A stretch of DNA of 64,000 nt, taken from contig JAEMBT020000008.1 of the NCBI GenBank assembly GCA_018873245.2, positions 10,209,172 through 10,273,171 on the forward strand. Direction: 5' to 3'. Positions 12,134 through 22,752 of the stretch are shown piece by piece (within the stretch, counting starts at the first letter, position 1; the number at the start of each line of letters is the position of its first letter). The notes below the pieces were generated by a model. The model saw only the letters and a list, made by a program, of their open reading frames with translations. It had not been told where the DNA came from and ran no database searches. Origin of the DNA: Archegozetes longisetosus. Taxonomy: Eukaryota; Arthropoda; Arachnida; Sarcoptiformes; Trhypochthoniidae. A program made the translations under genes and the position numbers.

Positions 12134-14428
12134 CTATAGGCAAGGTTCGTTCCAAACCTCACAGGCTTTCTGATAATTCCCTAAATTACTATAAACAATT
12201 CCAATGTTCGATAATGTTGTTGCCACTGATGGATGCCCAGGACCATAATGAGTTTCATTAATCCGCAACGCTCGTTCCAAAACTTCACAGGCTTGCTGAT
12301 AATTTCCCAAATCACCATAAGCACTTCCAAGGTTCGATAATGTTGTTGCCACTGATGGATGATCAGGACCATAATGAGTTTCCATGATCGGCAACGCTCG
12401 TTCTAAAACCTCACAGGCTTTCGGATAATTTCCTAAATCACCATAAACAATTCCAATGTTCGATAATGTTGTTGCCACTGATGGATGATCAGGACCATAA
12501 TGAGTTTCATTAATCCGCAACGCTCGTTCCAAAACTTCACAGGCTTGCTGATAATTTCCCAAATCACCATAAGCATTTCCAAGATTCGATAATACTGTTG
12601 CCACTGATGGATGATCAGGGCCATAATGAGTTTCATCAATCCGCAACGCTCGTTCCAAAACCTCACAGGCTTTCTGATATTTTCCCAAATCACCATAAGC
12701 ATTTCCAAGATTCGATAATATTGTTGCCACTGATGGATGGTCAGGACCGTAATGAGTTTCCATGATTGGCAACGCTCGTTCTAAAACCTCACAGGCTTTC
12801 TGGTAATTCCCTAAATTACTATAAACAGTTTCAATGTTCGATAATGTTGTTGCCACAGATGGATGACCAGGACCATAATGAGTTTCATTAATCCGCAACG
12901 CTCGTTCCAAAACCTCACAGGCTTTCTGATAATTCCCTAAATTATGATAAGCATTTCCAAGGTTCGATAATGTTGTTGCCACTGATGGATGATCAGGACC
13001 ATAATGAGTTTCATTAATCCGCAACGCTCGTTCCCACAACACTTGCGCATTTCGCGCAAAACCTAATGTATAATACCAATGTCCTAATAATATTATTATT
13101 TCATTTAAATGATCCTTTTTCTTATTTTTTCGTAATCTCCAGAATACTTGAAAGAATTTTCGATGTTTCACTAATTTTTTTTCTTGGAAATCCTCTAAAT
13201 GTCTCAAAAATATTTCTAAATGTGGTAGTAATACACGCATTTTTGTTAAATCTTCCGGTTTATCACAACCGTAGGGAACACTACCGTTAAATAGGAAAGA
13301 TAGAGCCACGAAATTTGTTTTCATTTCACTTGGTTTCCACATTAGTCGAATAACTTCTTGAACTAATAAATGTATTGTTACATTTTCGTTTAGTTCAGTA
13401 TCTTTAGAAATTTCAATCATCGAATAATTGTTTAATATTCCCAGGGCTTTTTCCAAAAACTCTGGTGGGTTCTTGTTTTTTGTGTTGTTAACGAACTCCT
13501 TCAATAAAAATACTGGAATATCTTTATTTGCTAAACAAGCACAAATATTTAACAAATCAGCAGCAAGTAAAGACTCTCTGCGAATAGTATTCATCGTGAT
13601 TTTCCAAGTAATGTACACAGATGTGAATTGCTGTTCTTCAACCGTGTTTGTTAATAATTCATCTGATAATAGTGATTTCTTTTCACATAACAACTCTTGT
13701 TTTCTCTCCTTGTATAATTCCAAATAGTGCGATATACTTATCTTATTGTTCTTAATAAAGGCACATGCTTGACCTAAAGCCAACGGCAATCTCCCTAATG
13801 TTTCAGCTAATTCATCTAAATGCGTTTTAACGCTCTCTGAAACCAGTCTGTCTAATATTTTGCATATGTACGATCTCGATTCCTCGATGTTAAATACATT
13901 GACAGAGATGCTCCCTTGTGGCCATCCTACCGCATAACGAGAAGTCACTAACGATCTTCCCCCTTTTACTGGAAGTAATTCTCTGATTGACTCATAATCC
14001 ATACCACTGTCGTAGACCAATAACCATCCAGAATGCGCATCATCTTCTAACCAATGCTTAACTCGAAGGGTAAGCTCTTCATCATCTTTATTTTCATCAT
14101 CACTGATAATATGGAGTTCTCGTCCGAGTCTAATATAGCAATTCTTTAATCGTGTTCGATTTTCAGCGTTAAACCAGACAACTCCATTAAAATTGTTGTA
14201 ATGTTGCCAAACATATTCCAACGCTAGTTGAGTCTTGCCAGTCCCACCTAAACCATGACAAGCTGTAATTATGAGCGAAGAATTATTTTTGCTAAAATAA
14301 TTTTCTATTTCTGCTAGTACTCCATTCCGACCAATAAAATTAGTATTTTTATGTGGAACCATCCACATTTGAGGTAAGCGTTTAGCAGCTTCAATTGGGA
14401 TCGTATGGGTAATTTTTACAGCAGTCAT
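12134..14428 (-). CDS. NB-ARC / TPR STAND NTPase, intronless
   Basis: This single 764-codon frame encodes a STAND-type ATPase. An N-terminal run NTNFIGRNGVLAEIENYF precedes the NB-ARC domain. The P-loop is GLGGTGKTQLA (residues 59-69), the Walker B-like strand is WLLVYDSG (135-142), the sensor region is GGRSLVTSR (156-164) and the GxP motif is LGRLPLALGQA (211-221). After a helical linker, seven 42-residue kinesin-light-chain-like TPRs fill about residues 460-764, each with HYGP(D/G)HPSVAT and ACEVLERAL. Proteins of this architecture act as ligand-triggered oligomerising switches in bacterial, fungal and some animal defence or signalling; the ligand here is unknown. There is no separate N-terminal effector domain. 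The lack of introns, unlike neighbouring genes, and the transposon-rich setting raise the possibility of horizontal acquisition or retroposition. The last codons are altered by a likely 1-base deletion. Confidence 0.88.
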   Translation of the reverse strand: MTAVKITHTIPIEAAKRLPQMWMVPHKNTNFIGRNGVLAEIENYFSKNNSSLIITACHGLGGTGKTQLALEYVWQHYNNFNGVVWFNAENRTRLKNCYIRLGRELHIISDDENKDDEELTLRVKHWLEDDAHSGWLLVYDSGMDYESIRELLPVKGGRSLVTSRYAVGWPQGSISVNVFNIEESRSYICKILDRLVSESVKTHLDELAETLGRLPLALGQACAFIKNNKISISHYLELYKERKQELLCEKKSLLSDELLTNTVEEQQFTSVYITWKITMNTIRRESLLAADLLNICACLANKDIPVFLLKEFVNNTKNKNPPEFLEKALGILNNYSMIEISKDTELNENVTIHLLVQEVIRLMWKPSEMKTNFVALSFLFNGSVPYGCDKPEDLTKMRVLLPHLEIFLRHLEDFQEKKLVKHRKFFQVFWRLRKNKKKDHLNEIIILLGHWYYTLGFARNAQVLWERALRINETHYGPDHPSVATTLSNLGNAYHNLGNYQKACEVLERALRINETHYGPGHPSVATTLSNIETVYSNLGNYQKACEVLERALPIMETHYGPDHPSVATILSNLGNAYGDLGKYQKACEVLERALRIDETHYGPDHPSVATVLSNLGNAYGDLGNYQQACEVLERALRINETHYGPDHPSVATTLSNIGIVYGDLGNYPKACEVLERALPIMETHYGPDHPSVATTLSNLGSAYGDLGNYQQACEVLERALRINETHYGPGHPSVATTLSNIGIVYSNLGNYQKACEVWNEPCL
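12150..13047 (-). repeat. Seven-copy 126-bp tandem repeat encoding TPRs
   Basis: The 126-bp unit encodes one 42-residue tetratricopeptide repeat and is repeated seven times with very few differences. Variants recur in the array: the second and seventh units share GPGHPSVATTLSNI and YSNLGNYQKACEV, and the fourth and sixth share GDLGNYQQACEVLERALRI. This is what duplication of multi-unit blocks or unequal exchange would give. In the last unit the run GTTTTGG is shortened to GTTTGG, shifting the frame. Confidence 0.9.
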
Positions 14429-15961
14429 ATTGATGTTATTTGCATGAAGATTATGCCTTCACCATTCACTCATCGCATATTGATAATGAAGTTGTTTCCC
14501 CTTCTCGAATACTCGACATCTTTGTGTTTGTCAGAACTGTGTTTATTGTCAAAAATATTTAATGATTTGTTTTGTACTGAGAAGTAAACGGATTTCAATC
14601 CAATTTTAGCGGTTTCGATCTCAATCTATTCTTTTAAGCTTCGTAAGAAACTAATTTAGAAAAATAATAAATTTCGGGCGTATAATCGGAGATGTAACTA
14701 AAGTTGGTATTTAAAAATTGATCACAATTTCTTAGTGTTCGAATAGATATTTATCCAAAGTTCTTAAATTTATACTAATTTTGGCACAATTGGCAAAATA
14801 TAATAACAAATACCAGAAAATGAATTGAAGTGCAACTTCAATATTTACAAGGAAATTTAGAAAGTGATATAGGGAACTGGAAAAGTGTATATATTTCGGG
14901 CACCGTTTAATAACTGTACATACTATAACAAAAATTAATTTTTATTTTTAAAAAGTTACAAAAGTTCAATCAATCATATAATCGCCCTTTTGATGATGAT
15001 GATAACTCCCCATCTTTCGACCGAATTTTGTCCAAACATTATTGTCCACTAAGATTGGTCAGCCATGTCTCGGGCGGTCTTTGAGACTACTGTCGTCGGA
15101 ACGGAGCCGACTAAACTATTCCTGGGATTGCCGGACACTTATCACTTGACCATAAGTCCCACAGATATTATTAGCGGCCAGTGGCATTCGATCCGCGATT
15201 GAATTCATATATCAGTGTCCGACATGACTCTTATCAGGAATGTAGTCGGACATTGTTTGAACGCAATTTGAAATTTATTTTTTGCGCTGAATTTAAATCA
15301 AATATATGTACTTTCAATTGAGAAACGGGAATGATTTGTAAGCAATTGCTTTCCCTCCGTAGACAACACTACAATTGAATGCGTGCGAGGAAAAACAAGA
15401 AATAAACTTATTGCTAATGTTGAGAAAATCTGTTTTAAAAGTTAGTGAAGCAGTTTTCAATGTATCGTTCCATATAACAGCAGAAGCTTAACAATTGTAC
15501 GAAAGCAATACCTATCAGAGAAATTAACAGCTACTTGTCAGTTAACCTGTTTTTCTTTGGAAACTTTCTTATCTCTGGGATGCTTACTATTGACGTCTAT
15601 GGAAAATATTGTTTCATTAAAATAGGTTTTATCAAAAATTCTCCATTAGACCATATACTCAAAATTTTTAAGTATTTTCTTTGATAGTTGAACTATTAGA
15701 TTTAAAAAACCGAAAAACACTATAATTGTACACACCTTTTTGTTCCTCGTACTCAATCAATTACATATATAAAATGTGGGGTATTTAAATGGTACCCTTA
15801 TTATTTTAGAAAACTACTCATTGAGACAAACTTAACGATGTACATCAATGCCGCTTTAATTGAGGTCAAAGGTTAAAATGAGGTTCCCAAAGTTCCTCTT
15901 TTTCAGTGTTTAGAACCAAATAACTAAATATATGCTTAAATTATTACTGAATAATAATGAT
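14429..15961. other. Intergenic DNA upstream of the NB-ARC-TPR gene
   Basis: Mostly AT-rich. A distinctly GC-richer patch at about 15010-15260 contains several TCCGAC/GTCGGA words and a sequence like a tRNA B box (GCATTCGATCC near 15185). It is probably an old transposon fragment, but I could not define its ends or class. Confidence 0.4.
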
Positions 15962-16496
15962 ATTTTATATATTTAATATTCATGAATAAATTGCATTCCT
16001 ATAGTATTTAACCGCTTAATCTCATAACTCTTTATTGCGTAGTATTGTTCATATCTTGACAAGCTTTCAACAAACGGCGTTTTCATTCAATTAACGGCCT
16101 CTTTAAGGGCCAAATGCGGCGGTCTTATTTGGAGGTAACTACAAAGGAAACGGAAGTTGCCTAAAAACTGTTTAAAATACGCAACATTAACATCTCGAAC
16201 GCAACAATTAAAAACTTCAATCTCGAGCTCGAGGTTAAAGATTACTTGAACTCGGTGACATATGACGCAAATGTTGAGTATTTTAAACAGTTTTGGTCAA
16301 CTTCCGTTTCCTCTGGAGTTACCTCCAAAAAAGGACCGCCGTATTTGGCCCTTAAAGAGGCAGTTAATTGAGTGGAAACGCCGTTTGTTGAAAGCTTATC
16401 AAAATATGAACAATACTACGCAATAAAGAGTTATGAGATTAAGTGGTTAAATACTATAGGAATGCAGTTTATTCATGAAAATTGAATATATAAAAT
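15962..16496. mobile_element. Foldback (palindromic) element, about 220-bp arms
   Basis: The left arm (about 15962-16190) returns inverted at about 16280-16496. Matching blocks include TGCATTCCTATAGTATTTAA against its complement near 16440-16465, GGCCTCTTTAAGGGCCAAAT against its complement near 16350, and AACGGAAGTTG against CAACTTCCGTT. The core of about 90 bp contains CTCGAGCTCGAG. It encodes nothing. It is the third large hairpin element between the two TGR genes. Confidence 0.82.
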
Positions 16497-16608
16497 ACAC
16501 TTCCAAAACCAATACTTGGTATTAAGACGATAAATTTTAAATACATCAACTTTTGAAATAAAATTAAATGTTGCTATACGATGAATTGAAACTTTAATTG
16601 GTTCAAAT

Positions 16609-17094
16609 ATGAGATTGGCACCAAGTGTAAAAATGATAATGGGTGTGGACAAATTATTGACACTAAAGTTTAAACGTGTGAAACTTTTACGTATTTACGA
16701 ATTCGGAGAAATTAAGTGCACTACGGAATTCTGTATCGAATACCTCATAAAAAAGTGTAGATACGCGGTTCCCGAACAGAGTATTTATAAAAATGGCATC
16801 AAAACAAAAAGAGTTGCGCGATCGAATGTAAACTTTTACTTAAATCGTGACAAAATTGAAACAGTAATAAGTTACACTCCACATGTGAAAAAATATCCCA
16901 AAACTATTTACCGGATTATTAAAAAGTTTGAAATACAAATACAACTGATCATAAACGTGGCGCTGGACGTAAATCTAAAATTTTTACCTTGAAGAAAATT
17001 CGAGTGCTGAAAAATATTTTGATCACAAGGATAACATTAGTCTACGACAAGAGGCCTATAAATTCAATAGTCATTATTATCCGCCTGTCGATAG
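16609..17094 (+). pseudogene. Decayed Tc1/mariner-like transposase, helix-turn-helix part
   Basis: A plus-strand frame to 16992 contains YPKTIYRIIKKFE, resembling the second helix-turn-helix of Tc1-type transposases. A frameshift near 16945 moves the continuation to another frame, where KRGAGRKSKIF (the GRPRK-like basic hook) is followed by NISLRQEAYKFN before a stop at about 17096. The order helix, basic hook, paired-like helix is that of a Tc1-type DNA-binding domain. The evidence is motif-level only, and at least one frameshift makes it non-functional. Confidence 0.45.
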
Positions 17095-18659
17095 TTAATG
17101 TTGTCCTTATAATCAAACATTTTTTCAGCATTTTTAGGATCGATTAAAATAAAGATTCTCTTTTCGTTTTTCAAGATGTCGGTGAATAGTTTATCGGTTA
17201 ATAGGTTCTTGGTAAAGAGGCTGTCGATGGATAAGTTTTCCGTGAATAGGGTGTCGGTGAACATAACTAGACCTCATATACGGTACCATTTGACTTAACT
17301 CTTCAAGTTGCGTTCAATGATACCACACCTGACCTTGTCGTTTGAACTTTGGCCTTTAACCTACTGTCAGCAGCCATTACCAAGCACATTTTCACGTATA
17401 TAAGCATTCAAGTACATGTTATAAACAAAGATTTAGATTAGATCTAATGACACCCCATAATTGGTGGTGGGACAGCAGGACTGATCTATGGGGTCATAGG
17501 TCAAGGATCACTTTGCTAGGTCAAGTGTAGCACCGTTGGACTCAGCTCGATGGGTTGAGTCTTACGATTTATATTTTAAGGGCGTTTGGCCACGCGAAAT
17601 GGCTCATCCCAGAATTATGTACTATTACCCAATTTTCTATCATACGCCCAAAGCTTTACAAAGTTTAAAATTATCTTAAGAAAATATATATGGTTTGATT
17701 CATTGAACTTACACCGGAAACGTAAAACTTCTAATTATTACTCGATAGATTGGGGAGTTCTCTGGTATTATGATCGTTTCTCTTTACAGAATATATCAGA
17801 TGTATTATCCACGAATAAAATAATTTCTATAATTGATGAAACTAACATTTCACAGTGAGATATTGCTGTCAACAAAATTATTAAAGTAAAATTTAAACTC
17901 AAATTTCAGCTATTATGTTAACATTATCTACGACTTACTTATATATGTTGAGAACATTTTCCCCCTCTTACAGTTGACTTTTATATGAATTTAGTTCATA
18001 AATTTAACAAAAATTTGGTGAGCACCAGTCAGATAATTAGCTTTAAGTTATATAGATTATTAACTACTTCCTTGAGTATATGCACATATTTATAATTTAA
18101 AATTCACATATTTAATGTTTGAAAAAATAATATACAACTTGAACCTATTTATTTTAAAACTCGTAATTGACTAAAGAACTTTCAAGAAATATCTTTATAA
18201 ATGTAGGATTTTACATATCAGCTTTGATAAATACAGTGGTTATAATCAGGCATCTATGGAAACTGGACAATCGTTAGAAAAACCTTATGACAAAAAGATA
18301 GTTTAAATTGTTTTACGTGTATTCGTTTTCCTTCATCAGTTGTAAAATAGTTACTGCATTATGTCACATGAGCGCAATAATATTAGATTTTTTGACAAAA
18401 TGAGTAAATCATAGATGTTTATTCTCATCTATATGCCTAACTTCTATGAAATAAGTCCATCAAATGAATAAACGAATATAGGTTACGAAATTTTTAATGA
18501 AAATTCAAAAACAAAAATGAGCAAATAAAATTATTTGAATACTTTAGCATCAAATTATTCTTACATTGAAATGATATAAAAGCTTAATAGGTAATATTGA
18601 ATTCGCTTTTATATCGATAGACTATGAACACGCATTAAATTAAATAATAAGAATATACA
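17095..18659. other. TE-derived intergenic DNA
   Basis: Contains an imperfect repeat of GTCGGTGAATAG/GTCGATGGATAAG-type words at about 17178-17260, a GC-richer stretch at 17320-17580, and a plus-strand frame (17586-17858) ending IISIIDETNISQ. The latter resembles the first catalytic Asp of a Tc1-type DDE transposase and may be a displaced fragment of the one just upstream. The rest is AT-rich with nothing recognisable. Confidence 0.35.
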
Positions 18660-18758
18660 GTTGCCTGTCTTTATAGTGAACACTCTAATGCAAGAGAAAT
18701 CTGTTCATTATAACGAGAGTTCACTATGTCAGATGTACTGAGCGAAGCTCAAGATAGA

Positions 18759-18810
18759 AAGATTTGAGAAATAACATAATAAGATTTGAGAAATAACATA
18801 ATAAGATTTG
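18759..18810. repeat. 22-bp tandem repeat
   Basis: The unit AAGATTTGAGAAATAACATA plus AT occurs about 2.4 times in a row inside the left end of the Tigger element. Confidence 0.8.
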
Positions 18811-18820
18811 TATAATTTAT

Positions 18821-20454
18821 TTAAAGATGAAAATAATCTGTTATTTTGGATTGTTTAACATTCTTGAAGTTGTATTCGAAGACCTTTTTATCAATATTAT
18901 TTAATTCATTCATAACTTCATTGTCTGTAATGTTAGAATTTATGAAGTATTGACATAAAGTTGAAATCGCCTTAATCGCATCCATTATTGAAGGTGGACT
19001 CAACTCTTTTGAAAGTTCATCTATCTCACTACCACTTTCTTCTCTCAATTCAATGCAATAATCCAATTGGTTTTCATTTCTTTTATTCATAATTTCTTGG
19101 AAATAACTTCTTTTGTAAGACTTTCATTTACAGTCAAATTTTTTTCATCTTCTATGAAGTCGTCGAATGCAATGCCAATTTCGAATAATTTGAGAATTGT
19201 GCTCTTTCCCAAATTTCATCAAATTCGTCAGCTTCTTCTGAATAGTCTTCAGTATATTCTGTAAAAACTCCGAGATTACTCAATTCAAATCCACATTTCC
19301 AGAAGCAATTTTGTATTGTAGATTGTTTAACTTCATTCCATACTGATTAGATCATGAACACAGCATCTAACAGAGAAATGCTATTTGAAGTAATACTTTC
19401 ACCAGAATTTATTATAGCCAGCAATATTTTAATCATAAGTCTTCTATAATTTCCTATAAAAGTCTTTATAATTCCTCCATCAAGAGGTTGACTAACAGAC
19501 GTCGTGTTTGCAGGAAGGTAAACAAACTTAATGTTGGATAGCCTTAAAAGTTGCGGGTGTGAACTGCAGTTGTCCATAAACATCAGTATGTTTCGTTTCT
19601 CTTTATACGTTTTTTAAATTTAGTTTCGTCATAACTTGTTGCCATACATCAGATGTCATCCAAGCCTTACTATTGCTGTAATAATTGACCGGTAAATTCT
19701 TGGATTTGCCACTAAAACATCGAGGTCAAGCTGACCTCCCGATTACGTCAACTTTTTTCTTTCAGAGCCGTCCACATTAGTACACAATAAGATAGAAAGC
19801 CTTTCCTTTGATAGTTTTCCTCCGCTACAACTTTCATTAGCGAATCGCATAGTTTTATTCGGTTGTAATCTCCAAAAGAGTCCAGTCTCGTCTGCATTCC
19901 ATATGTTATGTGGTTCATAATCTTTGAAAACTCAGATTTGAAGATTTAGTAATTTATTATTTCTAGTAGTTACTTGTAGAACCCGAATCTCAAGAAATGA
20001 AAGTTCAATTTTCTGGAAAAAGGTTCCACAGGTTTGCAAACATTTGATGTCTACCTTTGATCAGTTCTGGAAGTTTATTCTGAACCCAATCATTAACTTT
20101 TGTTTGATCCACTGATGCTGACTCGCCTGAAACGGCTCTATAAACAATATTGTATCGCTTTTTGAATCTTGTAAGCCATACTTCGCTAGCTTTGAATCCT
20201 CTGTATCCAAGCTTTTCAGCGAATTCTAGTGCTTGTGTTTTAATCAAGTGAGCGCTTAAACTAATTTTTGATTCTCTAGCCATTGTGAACCATTTGAGTA
20301 CCGCGTCGTCCACTTCTTCATATTTTGATTCTCTTAATTTCTTTCTATTAGTCTTGTGTTGACCAGACTCGAAGGCAGATATTATTTTGTCTTTATTTGA
20401 AACAATGCTTGACGTATTAGATTTGCCTGTAAGTTCATACTTCTGCACAACCAA
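18821..20454 (-). pseudogene. Tigger (CENP-B-like) transposase, broken
   Basis: An N-terminal block (20454-20005) has the CENP-B-type DNA-binding pair, including KDKIISAFESGQHKT and LGYRGFKASEVWLTRFKKR. Next, in pieces, come NADETGLFW (about 19880-19905), MDNCSSHPQL (about 19580) and LPANTTSVSQPLDGG (about 19500), which carry the three acidic positions of the DDD catalytic core. The C-terminal block (19090-18821) ends QSKITDYF, a usual Tigger ending. The frame is interrupted between these blocks (for example around 19590-20005 and 19090-19347), so no full protein can be made. The catalytic aspartates are all still readable. Confidence 0.8.
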
Positions 20455-20485
20455 TCCGTAATCGATATCTTTTTCTACATCTTTT

Positions 20486-20620
20486 AAGATATGAAGACCT
20501 TTCCAAAAGGGCTTAAGTGCCTATATCAAAAAGTCCAATAAAGGTCACAGCGAGCGCTCAAAGTAACGGACCTTATAATATAGGCACTTAAGCCCTTTTG
20601 GAAATAAAGTCTTCATATCG
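20486..20620. mobile_element. Short hairpin MITE inside the Tigger element
   Basis: GATATGAAGACCTTTCC...GCCTATAT on the left is matched, inverted, by ATATAGGCACTTAAGCCC...TTCATATC on the right. The arms are about 38 bp with a loop near 52 bp. It lies upstream of the transposase start, within the Tigger copy. Confidence 0.75.
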
Positions 20621-21263
20621 TATTTAGTCTGTAAAGAGATTGATTTCCTCTTCTTTGAAGACACTTCGCAATATATTTGTTTATTATTTTGTTAATATAT
20701 TTAATAAGACAAGTTTTATTAATTATTCTCAATTTAACGATAATTAGATAATTAAATGCTTGAAATATTTAAATTGTTATCACTAATATCACTAACTATT
20801 ATCACTATTATTATTATGTTTTGATTAAGTTTTTTTTCAACAATTGAAACAATTTTATTTTGCTTTTAAGGTCAAAAAATCAAAACAATAACTGAAACGA
20901 TACTCAATTGTTTGAAATTAAAAGGAATTTTTGCAGTTTTACAGTTTACAATTCCCAAAAAGCATAAAAGTACTGAATTCTATAGAAGCGTTCATTATAT
21001 CGAGTATGAAAAAACTCTATACTAGAGACAAAGCGGTTCATAATAGTGAGAGATTCACTATATCGGATACAGGGGGCCTATTCTCGAAGCGATCTTTAAG
21101 TTTAAAATCAAGTTTAGTACGATTTTAAGTAATAATCGATTCTCAAAGCGCTCGCAAATTGAAGATCGAGGCTTAATTTAAAGACTATAATGATCGATCT
21201 TATAATTAAGTAACGATCGAGTTTAGGATTCGTACCAGAATCGTGCTACAGGGTTCTCGAGTC

Positions 21264-21364
21264 CTAACCCAAACAAGCCTGATATAAACTAAGGGAGAAT
21301 AAGTTAGGTCGCGAGGCGACCTAACCTATTATACCTTAGTTTAAATCAGGTTTGGCTTGGGTTA
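21264..21364. repeat. Hairpin repeat beside the Tigger element
   Basis: CTAACCCAAACAAGCC...AAACTAAGG pairs with CCTTAGTTTAAATCAGG...GGGTTA, and the centre holds the inverted GTTAGGTCGC / GCGACCTAAC around a 3-nt loop. It is GC-richer than its surroundings. A MITE is the simplest reading. Confidence 0.7.
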
Positions 21365-22650
21365 CAGCTTGGTAAAGCCAGGTTTATCCATTTTCGAGGG
21401 GGTTAGGCCTTGATGGCCAGAAGTGGACAGGTTAGGGTTGGAAGTAGTCATGTGTGGTATCAAAGTGTTCAGCCCGACCAACTGAATCCAATGATGTATT
21501 ACACTTGGAGGTGGGGGGTCGGAAGCCCCTTTAGACCCATTAGTCCGGATTTACTCGCTTTCAGTTATAGAAAAACTTGGTTATTGAACAAAATATAAAA
21601 TAATTATATTAGTTCATATTAATACACCATTTATTTAAACATATTTAAATTTTTTTAAATTAATCTCTCGCTACAGTTTTTTCATTGGAAAAGTTTTAGG
21701 TTCAGTATTTGCACTCAAATGGTTCAAAAAATATAACCTCAAATGCTTTAAAAATATAACTGTAAATTTTAGAACTTTCTCGCTGCCGAGTTTTAGTTTT
21801 GATCAATTGTACATGAAAGTTGAAACGCCAAGTTCTACCTAAAGTTCAACTAGAATTTGCACTAAAGTTCACAAAAGTCACATATTTCTAACATATTGTT
21901 TACATCAAAATATTTGATATAAAAGTTGTTAAATATAATTGAGTTAAAGCTTATTAATTGTTATCAACTAATTGTATTATTGTACGAATGGAATCAAAAA
22001 AGCTCAAAACGTGTGGAAATCAAATTTGTTTTTAAACTACTTGTGCAAAAAATCAGTTTTATGTACAATCTTTTCTCATCGACGTGTACATAAAACCGAA
22101 TACGGAGTGTATGAACCTGGGCTATGTTTACACTAATTGCTTCTCATATGACATCTAATTTGTTGAAATTTTCAATTATTTGAGTGCCTTATTCATGACC
22201 CAAGTCCCAGATCTTCGTTAGAAAACCATCACAATTTGGTAATTTTCTCAAAAGTTAAATCTCGAAACATTTTATTGCTTTAGTAAACTATATAATTATT
22301 GAACAAAACTTTCAAATTAAAATTTGATCTAACAATTTTAGAGTTTTATTCAAGTGGTTATCATTGTAATGAATGGAAAAAACATTTAACTAAAAAATTT
22401 CAGTCTATTAAAAAAGTATCAATTGAAATACAATTTACAATAACCTAAGAATAGGTAAGATCCCCTATATCTAACTAAAATTGATTCAGTTTTGTGAGCA
22501 TTCAATTACATTTACTTTATTGCAAGTATTGATAAATTTCAGAATTATTACTTTTAAAACCTCAACATTTGATTAAATTTGGTTAATTTTGAAAACTACA
22601 AAATCACAGATATGTGAAGAATAGTTGGACGCAAATAAACAATATTTGAG
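21365..22650. other. Intergenic DNA downstream of Sec-TGR
   Basis: The first 200 bp is GC-richer (about 21370-21570) and looks like a transposon remnant, with no protein I can name. The rest is AT-rich and without signals. Confidence 0.4.
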
Positions 22651-22656
22651 TTTTAA

Positions 22657-22718
22657 GTTGGTCTTCAGGTTTATTCCTTCCCAGTAGAGATTTTCGAACA
22701 AACCGTCATCAATGCAAC
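22657..22718 (-). promoter_or_regulatory. SECIS element (form 2) of the selenocysteine TGR
   Basis: On the minus strand a basal GUUG (22718-22715) pairs with CAAC (22660-22657). The quartet side AUGA (22709-22706) faces UGAA (22667-22664). After the next C (22705), helix II is GGTTTGTTC (22704-22696) pairing with GAATAAACC (22676-22668), nine pairs with one G-U. The apical loop has an unpaired AAAA, then TCTC pairing with GGGA around a 4-nt loop, which makes it a form-2 SECIS. Outer GTTTT/AAAAC pairs can extend the base. It lies about 120 nt after the in-frame TGA. The hexamer AATAAA falls inside helix II and could also be read as a polyadenylation signal. Confidence 0.88.
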
Positions 22719-22752
22719 AGAAAACATCAAAACTTTTTTCCTAAACTAATTC

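Larger units (their letters stand above)
18660..21075 (-). mobile_element. Tigger/pogo-like DNA transposon, decayed
   Basis: The left end (CCTGTCTTTATAGTGAAC, about 18663-18682) and the complement of the right end (CCTGTATCCGATATAGTGAA, near 21055-21075) can be aligned as diverged inverted repeats. Minus-strand sequence between them encodes the parts of a Tigger transposase in order. Subterminal sequence near both ends repeats TTCATTATAACGAGAG/TTCATAATAGTGAGAG-like words. The exact ends and any TA target duplication are uncertain. Confidence 0.72.

Noticed and set aside
12150-13047. CRISPR-like or satellite array
   Set aside because: The 126-bp units are contiguous, in frame and encode TPRs; there are no spacers.
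15170-15200. tRNA-derived SINE promoter (B-box-like GCATTCGATCC)
   Set aside because: No convincing A box upstream and no A-rich or T-rich tail.
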